NCBI RefSeq assembly: GCF_000425065.1
Contig: NZ_KE384300.1
Location: 534,559-598,558 of the forward strand
DNA from: Actinomadura rifamycini DSM 43936
Lineage (GTDB): Bacteria > Actinomycetota > Actinomycetes > Streptosporangiales > Streptosporangiaceae
Direction of reading: 5' to 3'
Length of the DNA: 64,000 nt
The number at the start of each line of letters is the position of its first letter. The first letter of the stretch is position 1. Below are positions 14,658 to 21,857 of this stretch, piece after piece. Under the pieces are notes generated by a model, which saw only the letters and a program-made list of their open reading frames with translations, did not search any database and was not told the origin of the DNA. A program made the position numbers and the translations under genes.

Positions 14658-16686
14658 CGGCGGGGTCCGCCCCGGCGCCGGCGAGCCCCGCCCACCGGCG
14701 CCGCCGCGCGACCAACCGCGCCACCGCCGGGACCGCCAGGGCCGCCAGGACGAGCAGGCCGCCCGCGGCCCACGGCAGCGCCGGGAAGCCGCCCTCGTCC
14801 TCCTGCGGCCGCGCCGCCGCGTCCTGCGGCCGCGCCGTCGCCGCACCGGTCGGCGAGTCCTGCGCCGCCGCCGGATCCTCGTCCGCCGACGACCCCGAGC
14901 CGCTCGAAGAGGACGTCCCCGCGTCCGCCCCCACCCCGGTGGACGCCACGGGCGTGCTGTAGGACGGCGCGGTCGCCGTGCCCTGCCCCTGGAGACCAGA
15001 CGGGGTCGGCTCGAACCGCACCCAGCCCGAACCCGGGAAGTACAGCTCCGGCCACGCGTGCGCGTCCCGCGACCGCACCGTCCACTCGTCCGGGCCGCTC
15101 TGCACCCCGGACGTGTACCCGAGCGCCACCCGCGAAGGGATCCCCAGGATCCGCGCCATCAGCGCCATCGAGGCGGCGAACTGCTCGCAGTACCCCCGCT
15201 TGCTGTGCAGCAGGAAGTCCACCAGGTCGCTGCCGCGCTTGGGCGCGGGCGCCGACAGGTCGTAGGCGAACCCGCCCGTGTCGGTGAACCACCGCTGCAG
15301 GCTGACGGCCTGGTCGTGCGCGCTCGACGCGCCCGCGGCGACCCGGCGCGTCAGCGACCTGACCTCCTGCGGGATGTTCTGCGGGAGGGCGGTGTAGCGG
15401 CGGACGACCTCCGCCGGGTAGCCCCCGGCGTTCTCCAGGTCGTCGCCGCTCGGCTGCGGGACCTCGCTCTGCACGGTGTAGGTCCGGCCCCCGGCCGAAT
15501 CGCTCAGGGAGTAGACCATCAGCGATTCCGCGTCCACCCGCCAGTCGCCGTCGATCGACACCCGCGTCGGCGCGTACGGCAGCGGCAGGAACGTCATGTC
15601 CCGCACCTCGCCGCGGACCGACACCTCCGTCGTCACGTCGCGGGACCGGCCGGACGACAGCCCCGGCGGGTCCGGGAGCCGGTCGCCCTCGCGCAGCCGG
15701 TCGTCCGGCCGGCTGCGCAGCTTGCTGTAGGTCCACCGGCCGCCGTCGAACCGGTCCAGCGCGTACAGGCGCAGGTAGCCGGGGCCGATCGGGTCCCGGG
15801 TGCGGTAGGTCAGCACCACCGAGTCGTCCAGTTCGGTCAGCTCCCGCTTCAGGCTGACCAGGGGGTCGGGGGTCGTCACCGTCCGGGTGTCGCCGCCCGA
15901 CCCGCCGCGCAGGTCCAGGATGCCGCGCTGCTGCAGGCCCGGCACCGCCGTCGGCAGCGCCACCGCGACGGCCACCGCGCCGAGCGCGATCCGGCGCCCG
16001 CCCGACGTCGCCGTCCCCGCGAGCGCGCCGGGCAGCGCGTCCCCGCCGCCCGCGCCGTCCCCGCCGGCGCCCGTCTCGCGGGGCGCCGTCCAGCGCCGCC
16101 GCGCCACCAGCGGCCCCCAGCCGCCGACCTGCTCCCGCGAGTCGGCCATCAGCAGGATGAGGAAGCCGAACGCCCCCACCGCGAACGGCACCCAGCCGAC
16201 GCCCTCGTCCAGCACCGCCGCCGGGACGCTGTACATCGCCAGCAGCGGCAGCCCGGCGGGCGCCGCCCGGCGCAGCCCCACCGCGAGGAAGTCCACCAGC
16301 ACCGCGACCGCCCCGACGCCCGCGGCCGTCAGCAGCTCGATCCCGGGCAGCACCGGCACCGGCGCGGCGTACCGGTTGGCCGACTCCCAGCCCGTGCCGA
16401 CCAGGTCCGCGAGGCGGCCCAGCGACGCGGGCGTGGGAACGACCCCCAGCAGCGACTCCGACGCGGCGTAGAACAGGTTCAGGCCCAGCAGCAGCCCCAG
16501 CAGCCCCGCGAACGGCTGCAGCGGCGCGGGCACCCGCAGCCGCCGGGCGGCCAGCCCGCCCGCGGCCACCGCGGCCACCGCGCCGAACGCCCCCCCGAAC
16601 CAGCCCGCCGACTCGAACAGCGGGGCCAGCCCCACCGCGCCGGCGAGCGTCGCCAGCGCGGCCGTCATCGTCATCCGCAGCCTCAT
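14638..16686 (-). CDS. DUF3488 and transglutaminase-like domain protein (TgpA-like), probably frameshifted
   Basis: 682 aa as read. N-terminal membrane segments span about residues 8-170 (for example LATLAGAVGLAPLF, LLGLLLGLNLFYAASESLLG, LLTAAGVGAVAVLVDFLAVGL). After a long extracytoplasmic part comes the transglutaminase core with catalytic Cys in GYCEQFAASMALMARILGIPSRVALGYTSG and His in SRDAHAWPELYFPGSGWVRFEPTP. A last membrane helix (FPALPWAAGGLLVLAALAVPAVARLVARR) precedes the stop. Intact relatives continue with a cytoplasmic helical domain, found here in another frame directly downstream, so the gene is probably interrupted. It lies downstream of moxR and the DUF58 gene, a conserved trio. 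Confidence 0.88.
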   Translation of the reverse strand: MRLRMTMTAALATLAGAVGLAPLFESAGWFGGAFGAVAAVAAGGLAARRLRVPAPLQPFAGLLGLLLGLNLFYAASESLLGVVPTPASLGRLADLVGTGWESANRYAAPVPVLPGIELLTAAGVGAVAVLVDFLAVGLRRAAPAGLPLLAMYSVPAAVLDEGVGWVPFAVGAFGFLILLMADSREQVGGWGPLVARRRWTAPRETGAGGDGAGGGDALPGALAGTATSGGRRIALGAVAVAVALPTAVPGLQQRGILDLRGGSGGDTRTVTTPDPLVSLKRELTELDDSVVLTYRTRDPIGPGYLRLYALDRFDGGRWTYSKLRSRPDDRLREGDRLPDPPGLSSGRSRDVTTEVSVRGEVRDMTFLPLPYAPTRVSIDGDWRVDAESLMVYSLSDSAGGRTYTVQSEVPQPSGDDLENAGGYPAEVVRRYTALPQNIPQEVRSLTRRVAAGASSAHDQAVSLQRWFTDTGGFAYDLSAPAPKRGSDLVDFLLHSKRGYCEQFAASMALMARILGIPSRVALGYTSGVQSGPDEWTVRSRDAHAWPELYFPGSGWVRFEPTPSGLQGQGTATAPSYSTPVASTGVGADAGTSSSSGSGSSADEDPAAAQDSPTGAATARPQDAAARPQEDEGGFPALPWAAGGLLVLAALAVPAVARLVARRRRWAGLAGAGADPAGGGGQV

Positions 16687-16739
16687 GACCCGCCCTCGTA
16701 GCAGTCAGCTCGCATCGATCGGCCCGCCCCGGCCCGTCC

Positions 16740-18026
16740 TCAGCCCGCGCGGGCCGGGTCCTCGCCGGCCCGCGCCCACACGTCGGCCAGCTCCGCGGCC
16801 GTCCGGACCGTCACCACCCGCCATCCGCCGGCGCGCAGCAGGTCCTCCGCCCGCCGCGGCGCCCCGCCCGGGCTCCCCGCGGCGGCGTCCCCCGCGCCCG
16901 CGTCCCCGCCGGCCTCCGCGCGCGGCTCGCCGACCAGCACCGCCACGCGGGTCGCGCCGGTCCAGCGGGACGCCACGGTCCCGGCGTCCTCGGCCGACAG
17001 CGCCCCGAACACCGCGATCACCAGGCCGCCGCGCTCGCCGCCGCCCGCGCCCGCGAGCGCGAGCGCCTCCGCGGGCAGCGCGTCGGCCGATGACCTGCGG
17101 ACCACCGCCAGCGCGTCCAGCAGCAGCCCCTCGAAGGCGCCGTCCGCCGACGCCGCCGCCGGCAGCTCCTCGCCGGCGTCCGTCACGTACCGCAGCCGCA
17201 TCCCCGTCCGCACCAGGTGGACGCCGATCGACGCGGTCACCGACACCGCCCGCTCGAACGTCCCGCCCGGCCCGTCGCCCCAGTGCGCGCGGCGGCGGGT
17301 GTCGAGGAACAGCGTCCCGCTGCTCTGCCAGTGCTGCTCCTCGCGCCGCACCATCAGCTCGCCGCGCCGCGCCGTGGACCGCCAGTGCACCCGGCGCAGG
17401 TCGTCGCCGTGCCGGTAGTCGCGCGGCGCCACGTCGTCCTCGCCCGCCGCCGCCACCGCCCGGGCGAGGCTGTCGCCGCCGCCCGTCCAGGCCCCCGACA
17501 GCCGGCCCGGCCGCAGCGGCACGACCTCCGGCGTCACGGTGAGGGAGTCGCCCGCGCTGAAGGAGCGCACCAGCTCCACCATCCCGAACGGATCGGTGAG
17601 CCGGACCGTCAGCGGCCCCACCCGGTACCGGCCCCGCGCGTCCGCCCGGACCCGGTACCGCAGCTCACGCGACCCCTGCGGCTCGATCCGGTCGATGAGG
17701 AACCGCGCCCGGCCGCCCAGCGCGTACGGGATCCGGTCCTCCACCATCAGCAGCCCGCTCGGCAGCCGCGACACATTCTCCAGCCGCAGGTCGATCCGCG
17801 ACTCCCGGCCCACCGGCAGCCGCGCCGGCGCCAGCCGCCGCGCGCACGCCAGCCGGTAGCGGGTGCGCGCCACCGCGAACGTGCACAGCAGCGGCAGCAC
17901 CAGGACGAGCACCCCGGCGCGCAGCAGGTCCCGCTCGCCGAGCACGAACGCGCACGCGATCGCGGTCGCGCCGGCGGCGACGAACGACCGCCCGCGCGTG
18001 GTCAGGCCGGCCAGCGCTCTGCGCAC
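16740..18026 (-). CDS. DUF58 domain-containing protein
   Basis: 428 aa. Two membrane segments at the N-terminus (FVAAGATAIACAFVLG, LLRAGVLVLVLPLLCTFAVA, about residues 15-52), then a beta-rich region and the DUF58 signature DDVAPRDYRHGDDLRRVHWRSTARRGELMVRREEQHW (about 195-235), with a vWA-like tail. Proteins of this type are encoded with MoxR ATPases and membrane transglutaminases and are thought to be part of a membrane-linked chaperone or maturation system. It starts 4 bases after the moxR stop and is followed by the transglutaminase gene after 53 bases. Confidence 0.9.
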   Translation of the reverse strand: MRRALAGLTTRGRSFVAAGATAIACAFVLGERDLLRAGVLVLVLPLLCTFAVARTRYRLACARRLAPARLPVGRESRIDLRLENVSRLPSGLLMVEDRIPYALGGRARFLIDRIEPQGSRELRYRVRADARGRYRVGPLTVRLTDPFGMVELVRSFSAGDSLTVTPEVVPLRPGRLSGAWTGGGDSLARAVAAAGEDDVAPRDYRHGDDLRRVHWRSTARRGELMVRREEQHWQSSGTLFLDTRRRAHWGDGPGGTFERAVSVTASIGVHLVRTGMRLRYVTDAGEELPAAASADGAFEGLLLDALAVVRRSSADALPAEALALAGAGGGERGGLVIAVFGALSAEDAGTVASRWTGATRVAVLVGEPRAEAGGDAGAGDAAAGSPGGAPRRAEDLLRAGGWRVVTVRTAAELADVWARAGEDPARAG

Positions 18027-18030
18027 CCGG

Positions 18031-19053
18031 TCACCTCCGGGGGGCGGGGACCGGCAGCCGGCGCACCAGGTCGGCGACGACGTGCTCGGACCGCCGCCCG
18101 TCCACCTGCGCCTCCGTGGTCGTCAGCATCCGGTGGGCCAGCACGGGGACGGCCAGTTCCTGGACGTCGTCGGGGATCACGTAGTCGCGGTCGTCCAGCG
18201 CCGCGTACGCCCGCGCCGCCTTCACCAGCTGCAGGGTGGCGCGCGGGGACGCGCCGAGCCGCAGCTCCGGATGCGCCCGGGTCGCGGCGATGAGGTCGAT
18301 GACGTACTGCCGCACGTCCGGGGAGACCTCGATGCCCCGCACCACCTCGATCAGCTCGCGGACGTCCGTGGCGTGCGCGACCGGGGCCAGCCGGTCCAGC
18401 GGGGACGAACGGCCGTGCACGTCCAGCATCTCCAGTTCGGCGGCGGGATCCGGGTACCCCATCGAGATGCGGGCGGTGAACCGGTCGCGCTGCGCCTCCG
18501 GCAGGGGGTAGGTGCCCTCCATCTCGACCGGGTTCTGCGTAGAGATCACCATGAACGGCGGCTCCAGCGCGTACGTCGTGCCGTCGACCGTGACCTGCCG
18601 CTCCTCCATGCACTCCAGCAGCGCCGACTGCGTCTTCGGGGACGCGCGGTTGATCTCGTCGCCGACCACGATGTTCGCGAACACCGGGCCCGGCTTGAAC
18701 TCGAACTCGCGCAGCTCCTGGTTGTAGGCGCTGACCCCGGTGATGTCGCTCGGCAGCAGGTCGGGCGTGAACTGCACGCGCCGGACCGAGCAGTCCACCG
18801 ACCGGGCGAGGGCTTTGGCCAGCATCGTCTTGCCGACCCCGGGCACGTCCTCGATCAGCAGGTGCCCCTCCGCCAGCAGGACCGTGAGCGCGAGCCGCAC
18901 CGCCGCCGGCTTGCCCTCGATCACCGATTCCACGGCGCCCCTGATCCGGCCCGCGACCTTCGCCAGGCGCTCGAGCCCGGGCCCGGGCTCCGCGCCGGCC
19001 GGTTCGCCGCGCGCGGCGGAGCGGGGGGATTCGCCGTGCGTTCCTACTGCCAC
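18031..19053 (-). CDS. MoxR family AAA ATPase
   Basis: 340 aa. Walker A is GVGKTMLAKAL (IEDVPGVGKTML), Walker B is VVGDEINRASPKTQSALLECMEERQVT, sensor 1 is STQNPVEMEGTYPLPEAQRDRF, and the C-terminal lid has GASPRATLQLVKAARAYAALDDRDYVIPDDV. This is the standard MoxR set. GTG 19053 has AGGAGG 4 bases upstream; a TTG at 19056 is nearly on top of that site. It is the first gene of moxR-DUF58-transglutaminase, transcribed away from mraZ. Confidence 0.95.
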   Translation of the reverse strand: MAVGTHGESPRSAARGEPAGAEPGPGLERLAKVAGRIRGAVESVIEGKPAAVRLALTVLLAEGHLLIEDVPGVGKTMLAKALARSVDCSVRRVQFTPDLLPSDITGVSAYNQELREFEFKPGPVFANIVVGDEINRASPKTQSALLECMEERQVTVDGTTYALEPPFMVISTQNPVEMEGTYPLPEAQRDRFTARISMGYPDPAAELEMLDVHGRSSPLDRLAPVAHATDVRELIEVVRGIEVSPDVRQYVIDLIAATRAHPELRLGASPRATLQLVKAARAYAALDDRDYVIPDDVQELAVPVLAHRMLTTTEAQVDGRRSEHVVADLVRRLPVPAPRR

Positions 19054-19063
19054 CAAACCTCCT

Positions 19064-19408
19064 CAGCCGTCCGGCCGCGTGGGTGCCCGGCAGGGCCCGC
19101 GGGCCCGGCAGGACCCGTCCCCGGAAAACGCGGCCCCGCTTGCCGCGGGCGGTGCCGCGCTCCAACGCGCCACCCAAACAGACAGTACGTCGTCGCGATC
19201 GTCGTCGCGATGTTCACGGCGGACGTGAGCCCGGCATGTGTCGATCTCGACGGGTTCACGGTGGGACGTCCGTGAATCGGAGCGGCCGCCGCCGCGCGCC
19301 CGCCCGGCATCCGGCGCGCGGGAGGCCCCCTCGGCGCCCCACTCCGCACCACCCTTCCTGACCTGCGCTTTCTTCGTCGATCTTGTTCGGCCGAAGCGGT
19401 TTTCGTTG
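19064..19408. other. Intergenic stretch between moxR and the mraZ promoter
   Basis: I see no gene here. It contains a 12-bp tandem repeat CGTCGTCGCGAT (19188-19199 and 19200-19211). A TACTGT on the minus strand (19182-19187) could be a -10 for moxR, without a matching -35. Confidence 0.5.
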
Positions 19409-19449
19409 TTGACGGTGGGGAAGAGTGGAGTAGAGTGGGGCGCCGTGGG
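19409..19449 (+). promoter_or_regulatory. mraZ promoter with four MraZ-type operator repeats
   Basis: TTGACG at 19409-19414 and TAGAGT at 19431-19436, spaced 16 bp, form a good housekeeping promoter. Overlapping it are four direct repeats GTGGG, GTGGA, GTGGG and GTGGG at 19415, 19425, 19435 and 19445, exactly 10 bp apart. MraZ is known to bind TGGGN repeats with 5-bp spacers at its own promoter, so this is very likely the autoregulatory operator of the dcw cluster. The repeats lie on one face of the helix and cover the -10. Confidence 0.85.
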
Positions 19450-19486
19450 GGGCGGTAGCGTCCCTTGCGGCGCGGGAGGTGGGCCG

Positions 19487-19918
19487 GTGTTCCTCGGCAC
19501 CCATTCACCGCGTCTCGACGACAAGGGACGGCTGTTCCTGCCGGCGAAGTACCGCGAGGAGCTGTCGGGGGGATTGGTGATCACGAAGGGCCAGGAACGC
19601 TGCCTGTACGTCTTCCCCATGGCGGAGTTCCAGCGCATCACCGAGGCTCTGCGCGCCGCGCCGGTCACCGAGAAGGCGGTACGCGCCTATAGCCGCGTCT
19701 TCTTCGCCAGCGCGTCCGACGAGGTTCCCGACAAGCAGGGTCGCATCACCATCCCGCAGCCGCTGCGCACTTACGCGGGTCTCGCCAAGGAGTGCACCGT
19801 GATCGGGGCGAACACGCGCCTCGAGATCTGGGACGCCCAGGCATGGGAGACCTATCTCGAGCAGGAGGAGCAGGTCTTCTCCGATGTCTCGGAGGAGGTG
19901 TTGCCAGGGATCCTCTGA
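19487..19918 (+). CDS. mraZ: Division/cell wall cluster transcriptional regulator MraZ
   Basis: 143 aa with two AbrB-like halves: FLGTHSPRLDDKGRLFLPAKYREEL and SRVFFASASDEVPDKQGRITIPQPLRTYAGL. Each carries the MraZ D-x-K/Q-G-R motif. MraZ forms a ring that binds GTGGG repeats upstream of its own gene. GTG 19487 follows GGGAGGTGG and gives the standard N-terminus MFLGTH. It is the first gene of the dcw cluster; a 248-base gap separates it from rsmH. Confidence 0.97.
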   Translation: MFLGTHSPRLDDKGRLFLPAKYREELSGGLVITKGQERCLYVFPMAEFQRITEALRAAPVTEKAVRAYSRVFFASASDEVPDKQGRITIPQPLRTYAGLAKECTVIGANTRLEIWDAQAWETYLEQEEQVFSDVSEEVLPGIL

Positions 19919-20166
19919 GGTGAACGACTCGTCGGTCCGACGACCGGCACTGGCCCGCGTTCGGCCAGGTCTCCAGCCGCTCTCCAGCCATCTGGCGCAG
20001 CTTCCCCGGTGCCAGGCGGCGACCCCCGCGCAGGCGCGGTGAACTTCCTCCAGGGCAGCGGATGGGGACCTGGCCGGGCGAGGCCGCCGCCGGGGGGCGG
20101 ACACGGTCCGGACCGGCGATGCTGCACAGAACCGCGAGCGAGTGGCAGCGCATGGGGGGTTTCGAC

Positions 20167-21150
20167 ATGGACGTGGGCGACCACGCGGCCGGGGCCGGTC
20201 ACGTACCGGTCATGCTCGGTCGCGTCCTGGAACTGGCGGCGCCCGCGATCGACGCCGTCCCGCGCGACGAGACGCCCGTGCACATCGACGCCACCCTCGG
20301 CATGGGCGGCCACGCCGAGGCGATGCTCCGCGCCCACCCGCGGCTGCGCCTCATCGGCCTCGACCGCGACACCACCGCGCTGGAGCGCTCCGCCCGGCGC
20401 CTCGCCCCCTTCGGCGACCGCGTCGTCCTCGAGCACGCGGTCTACGACGAGATCCCGCGCGTGCTGCGCCGCCTCGGCGTGCCCGCCGCGCACAGCGTCC
20501 TGTTCGACCTCGGCGTCTCCTCCCCGCAGCTCGACGAGGCCGACCGCGGCTTCGCCTACTCCTACGACGCCCCCCTCGACATGCGCATGGACCGCACGCA
20601 GGGGCTCACCGCGGCCGACGTCGTCAACGACTACCCGCCCGCCGAGCTCGCCCGCATCCTGCGCGAGTACGGCGAGGAGCGGTTCGCCCAGCGCATCGCC
20701 GCCGCGATCGTCCGGGAACGCGAGCGCGAGCCGCTGGAGACCACGCGGCGGCTCGCCGACCTCGTGCGCACCGCGATCCCGGCCGCGACCCGCCGCACCG
20801 GCGGCAACCCGGCCAAGCGCACCTTCCAGGCGCTGCGCATCGAGGTGAACGGCGAACTCGACACCTGGCGCCGGGCGCTGCCCGCCGCCCTGGACGCGCT
20901 CCCGGTCGGCGGCCGGGTCGTCGTCCTCAGCTACCACTCCCTCGAGGACCGCATCACCAAGCAGGTCCTCGCCGCGCAGGCGACCGACACGACCCCGCCC
21001 GGCCTGCCGGTCCCGCTGCCCGAGCACGAGCCGCGCTTCCGGCTGCTCACCCGCGGGGCCGAGCTGCCGACCGACGAGGAGACCACCACCAACCCGCGGG
21101 CCGGATCGGTGCGGATGCGCGCCGCCGAGCGGGTCCGGGAGGCGACATGA
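20167..21150 (+). CDS. rsmH: 16S rRNA (cytosine(1402)-N(4))-methyltransferase
   Basis: 327 aa (MraW). It methylates N4 of C1402 in 16S rRNA with SAM. Signature stretches are HVPVMLGRVLEL at the N-terminus, HIDATLGMGGHAEAML (SAM site), LFDLGVSSPQLDEADRGFAYSYDAPLDMRMD, and GGNPAKRTFQALRIEVNGEL with SYHSLEDRITK. ATG 20167 is chosen because GGGGGG lies 7 bases upstream; ATG 20152 (5 residues longer) is equally legal. The stop overlaps the ftsL start as ATGA. Confidence 0.95.
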   Translation: MDVGDHAAGAGHVPVMLGRVLELAAPAIDAVPRDETPVHIDATLGMGGHAEAMLRAHPRLRLIGLDRDTTALERSARRLAPFGDRVVLEHAVYDEIPRVLRRLGVPAAHSVLFDLGVSSPQLDEADRGFAYSYDAPLDMRMDRTQGLTAADVVNDYPPAELARILREYGEERFAQRIAAAIVREREREPLETTRRLADLVRTAIPAATRRTGGNPAKRTFQALRIEVNGELDTWRRALPAALDALPVGGRVVVLSYHSLEDRITKQVLAAQATDTTPPGLPVPLPEHEPRFRLLTRGAELPTDEETTTNPRAGSVRMRAAERVREAT

Positions 21151-21857
21151 CGACCACCAGCCGACGTCCGCCGCGCACGCCGCCCAAGGGGAAGTCCCCG
21201 GCGCGGCGGGCTGCGGCGAAGAAGCCGCCGAAGGCCGCCGAGGAGACCAAGGCCCCGACCAAGGCTGCCAAGGCGACCAAGGCTCCGGCCAAGGCGGCCA
21301 AGGCGGCCAAGGCTGCCAAGGCTCCGGCCAAAGCGGCGGCCGAAACCGCGGCGAAGAGCGCGACCAAGCGCGCGGCCAAGGCCGCCGCGGCCGGGACCGC
21401 GGTCAAGGCGCCGGCCGCGCGGGCGTCCAAGGCCAAGGCCAGGGCCGAGGTCGCGCCCCGGCGGGCGGGGCAGTCGCCGCCGCGCACCCCGTTCATCCTG
21501 CTCATCGTCGGCCTGCTCGGCGGCGCCCTCGTCAGCCTGCTGCTCCTGAACACCGTCCTGGCGAAGGACGCCTTCACCCTCACCCGGCTGCAGCAGAGCA
21601 ACGAGCGCCTCGCCGAGCGCGAGCAGGAACTCGCCCTCGACGTCGCCCGGGGCCGGTCGCCGGAGAACCTCGCGAAGATCGCCGAGAGCCTCGGCATGAA
21701 GCCGAACGAGGTCCCGGTGTTCTTCGACACCGACACCGGCCGCCCCAGCGGCCAGGAGATCCGCCCCGTGCCGCACGCGGACGCCGCGGCGGCCGGCGCG
21801 GCCAGCGTCATCGGCGTGCCGGGCACGGTCGTCCCCGGCGACGGGGCCGCGCGGTGA
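21147..21857 (+). CDS. ftsL: FtsL-like septum protein with Lys/Ala-rich N-terminal tail
   Basis: 236 aa. Residues 1-110 are basic and low-complexity (runs of KAAKA, APAKAA, KAPTKA), resembling histone H1 tails. A single membrane helix follows (TPFILLIVGLLGGALVSLLLLNTVL, about 112-136), then a short coiled coil (FTLTRLQQSNERLAEREQELALDVARGRSPENLAKIAESLGM), as in FtsL, which bridges FtsQ/FtsB and FtsW/FtsI. The overlaps with rsmH (ATGA) and ftsI (GTGA) and the position fix the identity better than the sequence does. The basic tail faces the cytoplasm and could contact DNA or acidic lipids (inference). Confidence 0.85.
   Translation: MTTTSRRPPRTPPKGKSPARRAAAKKPPKAAEETKAPTKAAKATKAPAKAAKAAKAAKAPAKAAAETAAKSATKRAAKAAAAGTAVKAPAARASKAKARAEVAPRRAGQSPPRTPFILLIVGLLGGALVSLLLLNTVLAKDAFTLTRLQQSNERLAEREQELALDVARGRSPENLAKIAESLGMKPNEVPVFFDTDTGRPSGQEIRPVPHADAAAAGAASVIGVPGTVVPGDGAAR
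21246..21350 (+). repeat. Imperfect tandem repeats coding for the Lys/Ala tail of FtsL
   Basis: The DNA repeats units such as AAGGC-GGCC-AAGGC-TGCC of 9-12 bases, giving alternating Lys-Ala(-Ala/Pro). It is a likely site of slippage and length variation between strains. Confidence 0.6.

Noticed and set aside
16685..17542. Plus-strand open frames over the transglutaminase and DUF58 genes
   Set aside because: Their products are Pro/Arg/Ala repeats typical of antisense reading in GC-rich DNA; the minus-strand genes have clear domains.
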